A stretch of DNA of 10,668 bases from Rhodospirillales bacterium. Its GTDB lineage: Bacteria > Pseudomonadota > Alphaproteobacteria > Rhodospirillales > JASLLV01. The position numbers and the translations under genes were made by a program. Shown here in pieces: positions 6,221 through 10,668 of the stretch. Numbering within the stretch: the first letter of the stretch is position 1; the number at the start of each line of letters is the position of its first letter. Location: contig JASMAE010000333.1 of assembly GCA_030754475.1 (NCBI GenBank), positions 1 through 10,668 on the forward strand, in the 5' to 3' direction. The notes below the pieces were generated by a model that saw only the letters and a program-made list of their open reading frames with translations, made no database searches and had not been told where the DNA came from.

Positions 6221-6796
6221 ATGAAGGGGCGTCGCGTGATGAGACGGTCGCGGTGGCCAAGACCGGGCGGTGTCCTCGCGGCAGCGATCGTGTTCGCGGT
6301 CCTGGGCGCCGCGTGGCCGGCGGACGCTGATGCGCCCCATGTGCTTTACCACCACGTATTCGGTGAGTGGAGCGTCACCTGCTGGGAGGACATCCTCACC
6401 AAGGCGCGCTCGTGTTCGCTCGGCGCGCCGGTGCCAACCCTCGAGCAGACCGCACGCCGGAGCGTCATCCAAATCGAGGAATCGGGCGACGGCACGCTTA
6501 AGCTCAGCGTCGTGGTTCGCGGTGCACAGGCGCTCCTCATAGACGTCGTGCTTCGCATCGACGGGGCCGCCGCGCACTCGGGACGAGCCGACGACGCCGG
6601 CCGGGCGGTCTGGACGGGCACAGACGCGCGTTCCATCGTCGGCCGCTTGCGCGAAGGCAAAAGCCTGACGCTTCGCACCCGTGGCCCCGAGACCGACAAA
6701 GCGCGCGACGAGGTCTTCGCGCTCGCCGGCTTCGCCGCCGCACTGGCCGACTACCGGGTCAGGCGCGCCGCCTTCGCCGCCTCGGTGGCCCACTAA
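6221..6796 (+). CDS. Exported IalB-like protein
   Basis: A 191-residue protein with a clear Sec signal peptide: an Arg-rich start, hydrophobic GGVLAAAIVFAVLGAAW (16-32), and cleavage near PADA (about residue 36). The mature part begins with FGEWSVTC and continues to RSCSLG, giving a Cys pair (C54, C65). This matches the W-x-x-x-C ... C-x-L pattern of invasion-associated locus B (IalB) family proteins of alphaproteobacteria. The end, EVFALAGFAAALADY, also fits the family's C-terminal element. The second Cys pair typical of IalB is absent; the equivalent stretch here has none. IalB of Bartonella aids host-cell invasion, but the family is common in free-living species, where its role is not settled. 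Start: ATG 6221 is the first; ATG 6239 has AAGGGG nine bases upstream and an equally good signal peptide. It is convergent with the hydantoinase gene, 35 bases apart. Confidence 0.75.
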   Translation: MKGRRVMRRSRWPRPGGVLAAAIVFAVLGAAWPADADAPHVLYHHVFGEWSVTCWEDILTKARSCSLGAPVPTLEQTARRSVIQIEESGDGTLKLSVVVRGAQALLIDVVLRIDGAAAHSGRADDAGRAVWTGTDARSIVGRLREGKSLTLRTRGPETDKARDEVFALAGFAAALADYRVRRAAFAASVAH

Positions 6797-6831
6797 AGCG
6801 CTATCCGCGCCCCTGCGAAATCGCTTATCGC

Positions 6832-9800
6832 CTACTGGGCCGGTTCCAGCACCTTGCGCCGCTGCTCGCGCAGCGCGTCGCTGGCCGCGAAGTCGATCTT
6901 TCCGTCCGTGCCCACGACGCAGCCGTAGTCGCGCTCGGCGCCCTGAGGCGTGACGTATTCTCCGTCGAGGTCGCGCTGCACCTCCGCACACGGCCGGTCC
7001 AGCGGATCGCCGTAGCCCGAGCCGCCGCCGAGACGCATCTCGGCGACGTGATCGGCGGTGCGCACGCTCACCAGCCCGCCGGAGCCGAGGTCGCTAAGCT
7101 CGTCACCCATGAGATCGACGACCCGCGCCCGCGTGGGCCCACCGGGTTGGCCCTTGAACAACCCCGGCGTGTCGATGCCGACCCCGATGGGATAGAGCCG
7201 CGCGTCGGCCGTGATGCCGTCGTCGTGAAGCTTGCGGCATTGGATCAACTGGCCGAGCCCGCCCCGATAGCGCCCGGGCCCTCCGGAATCGGGGATGTAT
7301 TGGCGGGTGAGCACCAGTACCGGGGCGCGGGTCTCGAACAGCTCGATCGAGGTGTCCGAGGCGCTGGTCGGCCACAACAGCCCCGACTTGCCGTCCTGCC
7401 TCGACGAAGCGCCCTGGCCGCCGCCCTGGAACAGGTGGTCGTCGTAGAACTGGCCTTCGGCGTCGCGGCCGTAAAAGAGCTGCGAAGTCGGCAGGCCCGT
7501 GAACGCCTGCACCTGGTCGGGCGCGGCCTCCGCCATGGCCATGAAGATGTTGGCCGAATTGAACCATCCCGTCCGGGTTCGTAGGTTCACCGCCGCCGGT
7601 TTTTTCGCGTTGAACAGGCTTCCCTCCGGCACCTTGATGGTGAACGGCCGGTGGCAGCCGGCGTTGCCGGGCACGTCTGGCGTCAGCATGCACTTCAACG
7701 GATAGGTCGTGTGGCCGCGGATATAACCGAGGGTGCAGTTCGCGGCCCCCTTTTCGGCCTGCGGCGGCACACCTTCGTAGTCCACCTCGATCTCGTCGCC
7801 GCGGATGGTGATCTTGATCGGATAGCGTTCGGGCGTTCCCATCCCGCTCCCCCAGACCACGTTCTCGTAAACCCCGTCGGGGAGTTTGCGGATCGCGTCG
7901 CGCATCGCCTTTTCGGCCCGGTCCTGGACCACGGTGGTCAATGCCTCGAGGTCCTCCATGCCGTACTCGTCCATAAACGCGACGATGCGTTGGGCGCCCG
8001 ACGCGTTGGCCGAGACCAGGGCGTGGAGATCGCCGAGCACCTGCTCGGAGCCGCGCACGTTCTCGGCCAGCAGCATCATCAGGTCCTCGTTGATCTTTCC
8101 CTCGCGGAACATCTTCATGGGCGGGATCTGGAACCCTTCGTCATAGATCTCGCGCGCGTTCAGGCTGTCCTTGGTGCCGCCGATGTCGGCGACGTGGCCG
8201 ACGGTGCCCACCAAGGCGACGACGCGACCACCGCGGAACACCGGCGTCGCGATCGCGATGTCGAACAGATGGCCGGCGCACAGCCACGGATCGTTGGTGA
8301 TCAGCACATCGCCCGGCTTCAGGGTCTCGACCGGGTACTTCTCGATCATCGCGTTGACGGCGATTGGAAGCGTCAGGTTGAACACCGGCATCGCCCGGTT
8401 GGAGTGCGCGAGCTGCTTGCCGGTGGCGTCGAGGACCTCGCAGGCGAAGTCCTGGGCCTCACCGATGATCAGCGAGAACGCGGTCCGGATGACCGTATCC
8501 CAGCACTCCTCGGCGATGTTGATCAGGCGGCGCCACATGATCTCGAGCCCGATCGGGTCGTTCTCGATACGCGCTACCGCTTCGGCGAGCGGCATGCCCG
8601 CGGGCACCACGGTCTCGAGCCGCGTGTGGCGCTCGATCGTAAGACGCAGGTTGCCGTGCTCGTCGAGGGTGACCGCGTCCCCCGGCGAGACCACGGTCGA
8701 GGCCTCCCATTCCTCGACGATGGCGGGTCCTTCGATCCGCTTTCCGACCGCAAGCGCGTAGCGGTCGTAGATCGGCGTTTCGGTGAACCCGCCCGCCTCC
8801 GGGAAGTACGCTTGGCGCGTCCCCTTCTGCTCGGTCCCGCCGTCAGGGTGAGCGGCGTCGCGGGTGGCGGCCAACGCCGGCACCGGCCCCGAGCACAGCA
8901 CACGCCAGTGCATAGCCTGGATCTGGGCGCCCTCGTAGAGATGGGTGTAGCGCCGCGTGTACTCGGCGGCAAACGCGGTCCTAATCGCGGCGAGATTGCC
9001 CTCGTCGAGGGGCTCGTTCGGAACCGTCACCGTGATCTCGTGCATCTGGCCGAACAGGCGCATGTCCGCCGTCCGGGTCACGGTGACGTCGGCGGGCGCG
9101 ACCCCGGCCGCGGCGATCAAGTCCCGCCCTTCGACCTCGAGCTCGGCAAGGAGTGCGTTGACGGACCCATAGTCCAGCTCGTCCAGAAGCTCGGGTTGCG
9201 AGCGGAGACGCTCGAAGCTGATCGGCGCGATCAGGAACCCCAGCGCCGACGCCGCCCCGGAAGCGGGCGGGACGATTACCTCGTCGACCCCGAGAATCCG
9301 CGCCACCCGGCCCACGTGCGCCGGACCCGCCCCGCCCATTCCAACCATGGCGTAGCGGCGCGGGTCGCGGCCTTTCTCGACGATGTGCCCGCGCGCAGCG
9401 GCGGCCATGCTCTCGCAGACGATCTCGTAGATCCCCCACGCCGCCTCGATGGTCGAGAGCGACAGCGGCTTCGCCACGCTTGCGATCGCCTTATCGGCGG
9501 CCGCGGCGTCCAGCGTCATGCGCCCGCCGAGGAAGAAGTCGGCGTCGAAGTAGCCCAACAGCAGGTTGGCGTCGGTCACCGTCGGCTCCGTGCCCCCGAG
9601 CCCGTAGCACGCCGGACCCGGATCGGCGCCGGCGCTGCCCGGTCCCACCTTCATAAGACCAAGCTGGTCGATGCGCGCCACGCTGCCGCCGCCCGCGCCC
9701 ACCTCGATCATGTCCACCACCGGCGCCTTGATCGGAAGCCCGCTTCCGGCCTTGAACCGGTGCACGCGGCCCGCCTCGATCTTGGGCGCGATGTCGACCG

Positions 9801-10668
9801 TGCCGTCCTGGATCAGACACGCCTTGGCGGTGGTGCCGCCCATGTCGAAGGAGATCAGGTCGGGTTTGCCCACTCGGCCCCCGACATGGGCGCTCGCAAG
9901 CGCGCCGCCTGCCGGCCCCGATTCCAGAAGCCGGATCGGAAACCGGATCGCCACCTCGGGCGCCACCAGGCCGCCCGACGACTGGGTCAGGTGGAAGCGC
10001 CCGCGAAATCCTCGCGCGCCGAACGCGTCGACGAGGTTGCGTACGTAGCGCTCCATCAACGGCTGCACGTACGCGTTGGCGGTCGTCGTAGAAACCCGGT
10101 CGTACTCGCGAAGCTCGGGCTGCACCTCGCTCGAGATCGAAACCGCGATGTCGGGGTGCGCCGCGCGGATCACATCCCGTGCGGTGCGTTCGTGGGCCGG
10201 GTTCTTGTACGCGTGCAGGAAGCAAACGGCGATCGCCTCGACGCCGGCCGCCACCAGTTTACCCGCCTCGCGGCGAACCTGGTTCTCGTCGATGGGGACG
10301 ATGGTGTCGCCGTCGCGGCTGATGCGCTCATCGATCTCGCGGCGCCGGCTGCGCGGCGCCAACGGCTCGGGAAACTGGAGGAACAGATCGTGGATGTCGT
10401 AGCGCTGCTGCCGTCCCATCTCGAGGGCGTCGCGAAAGCCCCGGGTCGTCAGCAGCGCGAGCTTGGCGCCGCGGCGTTCGATGATGGCGTTGGCCACCAG
10501 CGTCGTCCCGTGCACCAGGTGGCCGACATCGGCGAGCGTGAGACCCGCTTCCGACAACAACGCTTCGAGACCCTCGAGCGCCCCGACCGACGGGTCGTTG
10601 GGCGTGGTCAGGCATTTGTGGATGCGCATTGCACCCGTCTTGCCGTCGATGAGGACGAAATCGGTGAA
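6832..10668 (-). CDS. Fused HyuA-HyuB hydantoinase / 5-oxoprolinase family protein (5' end outside window)
   Basis: The frame is open to the right edge. Above the first internal ATG (10629) it reads FTDFVLIDGKTGA, the end of the N-terminal GGTFTDFV ATP-binding signature, so only about ten residues are missing. About 1,278 residues are visible. The HyuA half holds HGTTLVANAIIERRG (residues 40-54 counted from 10629), ESGPAGG (236-242), FDMGGTTAK (261-269, the second phosphate motif of the ASKHA-type ATPase), GAGGGS (311-316) and MGGAGPAH (431-438). The HyuB half starts near DPIGLEIMWRRL (691) and carries TNDPWLCAGHLFD (778-790), GHVADIGG (811-818) and PGRYRGG near the C-terminus. Such enzymes use ATP to open cyclic amides: 5-oxoproline, N-methylhydantoin or related rings. 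HyuA and HyuB are usually separate proteins; a single chain of this length is typical of 5-oxoprolinase. The exact ring substrate cannot be decided here. It is cytosolic. No partner gene follows; the next gene is convergent. Confidence 0.96.
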   Translation of the reverse strand, partial: FTDFVLIDGKTGAMRIHKCLTTPNDPSVGALEGLEALLSEAGLTLADVGHLVHGTTLVANAIIERRGAKLALLTTRGFRDALEMGRQQRYDIHDLFLQFPEPLAPRSRRREIDERISRDGDTIVPIDENQVRREAGKLVAAGVEAIAVCFLHAYKNPAHERTARDVIRAAHPDIAVSISSEVQPELREYDRVSTTTANAYVQPLMERYVRNLVDAFGARGFRGRFHLTQSSGGLVAPEVAIRFPIRLLESGPAGGALASAHVGGRVGKPDLISFDMGGTTAKACLIQDGTVDIAPKIEAGRVHRFKAGSGLPIKAPVVDMIEVGAGGGSVARIDQLGLMKVGPGSAGADPGPACYGLGGTEPTVTDANLLLGYFDADFFLGGRMTLDAAAADKAIASVAKPLSLSTIEAAWGIYEIVCESMAAAARGHIVEKGRDPRRYAMVGMGGAGPAHVGRVARILGVDEVIVPPASGAASALGFLIAPISFERLRSQPELLDELDYGSVNALLAELEVEGRDLIAAAGVAPADVTVTRTADMRLFGQMHEITVTVPNEPLDEGNLAAIRTAFAAEYTRRYTHLYEGAQIQAMHWRVLCSGPVPALAATRDAAHPDGGTEQKGTRQAYFPEAGGFTETPIYDRYALAVGKRIEGPAIVEEWEASTVVSPGDAVTLDEHGNLRLTIERHTRLETVVPAGMPLAEAVARIENDPIGLEIMWRRLINIAEECWDTVIRTAFSLIIGEAQDFACEVLDATGKQLAHSNRAMPVFNLTLPIAVNAMIEKYPVETLKPGDVLITNDPWLCAGHLFDIAIATPVFRGGRVVALVGTVGHVADIGGTKDSLNAREIYDEGFQIPPMKMFREGKINEDLMMLLAENVRGSEQVLGDLHALVSANASGAQRIVAFMDEYGMEDLEALTTVVQDRAEKAMRDAIRKLPDGVYENVVWGSGMGTPERYPIKITIRGDEIEVDYEGVPPQAEKGAANCTLGYIRGHTTYPLKCMLTPDVPGNAGCHRPFTIKVPEGSLFNAKKPAAVNLRTRTGWFNSANIFMAMAEAAPDQVQAFTGLPTSQLFYGRDAEGQFYDDHLFQGGGQGASSRQDGKSGLLWPTSASDTSIELFETRAPVLVLTRQYIPDSGGPGRYRGGLGQLIQCRKLHDDGITADARLYPIGVGIDTPGLFKGQPGGPTRARVVDLMGDELSDLGSGGLVSVRTADHVAEMRLGGGSGYGDPLDRPCAEVQRDLDGEYVTPQGAERDYGCVVGTDGKIDFAASDALREQRRKVLEPAQ

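Noticed and set aside
6797..6831. Possible two-way terminator between the convergent IalB-like and hydantoinase genes
   Set aside because: Only a 5-base complement (AAGCG and CGCTT) with a loop over 20 bases and no T run; not enough to call.
6155..6991. A 278-codon minus-strand ORF over the IalB-like gene
   Set aside because: Shadow of the plus-strand gene; Arg/Gly/Ala-rich translation without domain motifs, while the plus strand has a signal peptide and conserved Cys pattern.

Overview
The window is GC-rich DNA with G/C-biased codons and tightly packed genes. The families present fit a free-living, metabolically versatile alphaproteobacterium, possibly of the Rhodospirillales or Hyphomicrobiales type: hydantoinase/oxoprolinase, sarcosine-oxidase-like FAD enzyme, several SDRs, an IalB-like secreted protein. 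This taxonomic reading is inference; no rRNA or tRNA gene is present to anchor it.

Layout from left to right. (1) Positions 1-619, minus strand: the N-terminal part of an FAD-dependent DAO-family oxidoreductase that runs off the left edge. (2) A 0.25 kb divergent intergenic region with two perfect inverted repeats. (3) 878-2602, plus strand: a 574-residue protein with a C-terminal lysozyme-like (peptidoglycan-cleaving) domain and an N-terminal part resembling phage virion/ejection proteins. It is followed at 2686-3681 by an exported protein with an FG-GAP/VCBS-like calcium-loop region and then a hairpin. (4) 3904-4668, plus strand: an intact classical SDR dehydrogenase. (5) A minus-strand pair convergent with it: a small HD-domain alarmone hydrolase (MESH1/SpoT-like, 5497-6042), and downstream of it a second SDR (4678-5465) broken by a single-base frameshift next to a GC palindrome. 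(6) 6084-6207: a long inverted repeat followed by a ribosome-binding site and a 26-codon ORF. Its first ~20 residues look like the extreme N-terminus of tryptophanase/tyrosine phenol-lyase, so it is probably the stump of a deleted lyase gene. (7) 6221-6796, plus strand: a small exported IalB-like protein. (8) 6832-10668, minus strand: a very long HyuA-HyuB fusion of the hydantoinase/5-oxoprolinase type, missing only its first few residues at the right edge.

The region reads as accessory metabolism interrupted by rearrangement. Catabolic enzymes lie in short, mostly separate transcription units, with a phage-flavoured muramidase island at 0.9-3.7 kb and two signs of decay, the frameshifted SDR and the lyase stump. 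I see no CRISPR array, no insertion sequence with recognisable ends, and no RNA gene. The observations most worth following are the lyase stump with its upstream inverted repeat, and the muramidase plus exported-partner pair. I did not find a clear new multi-gene system.
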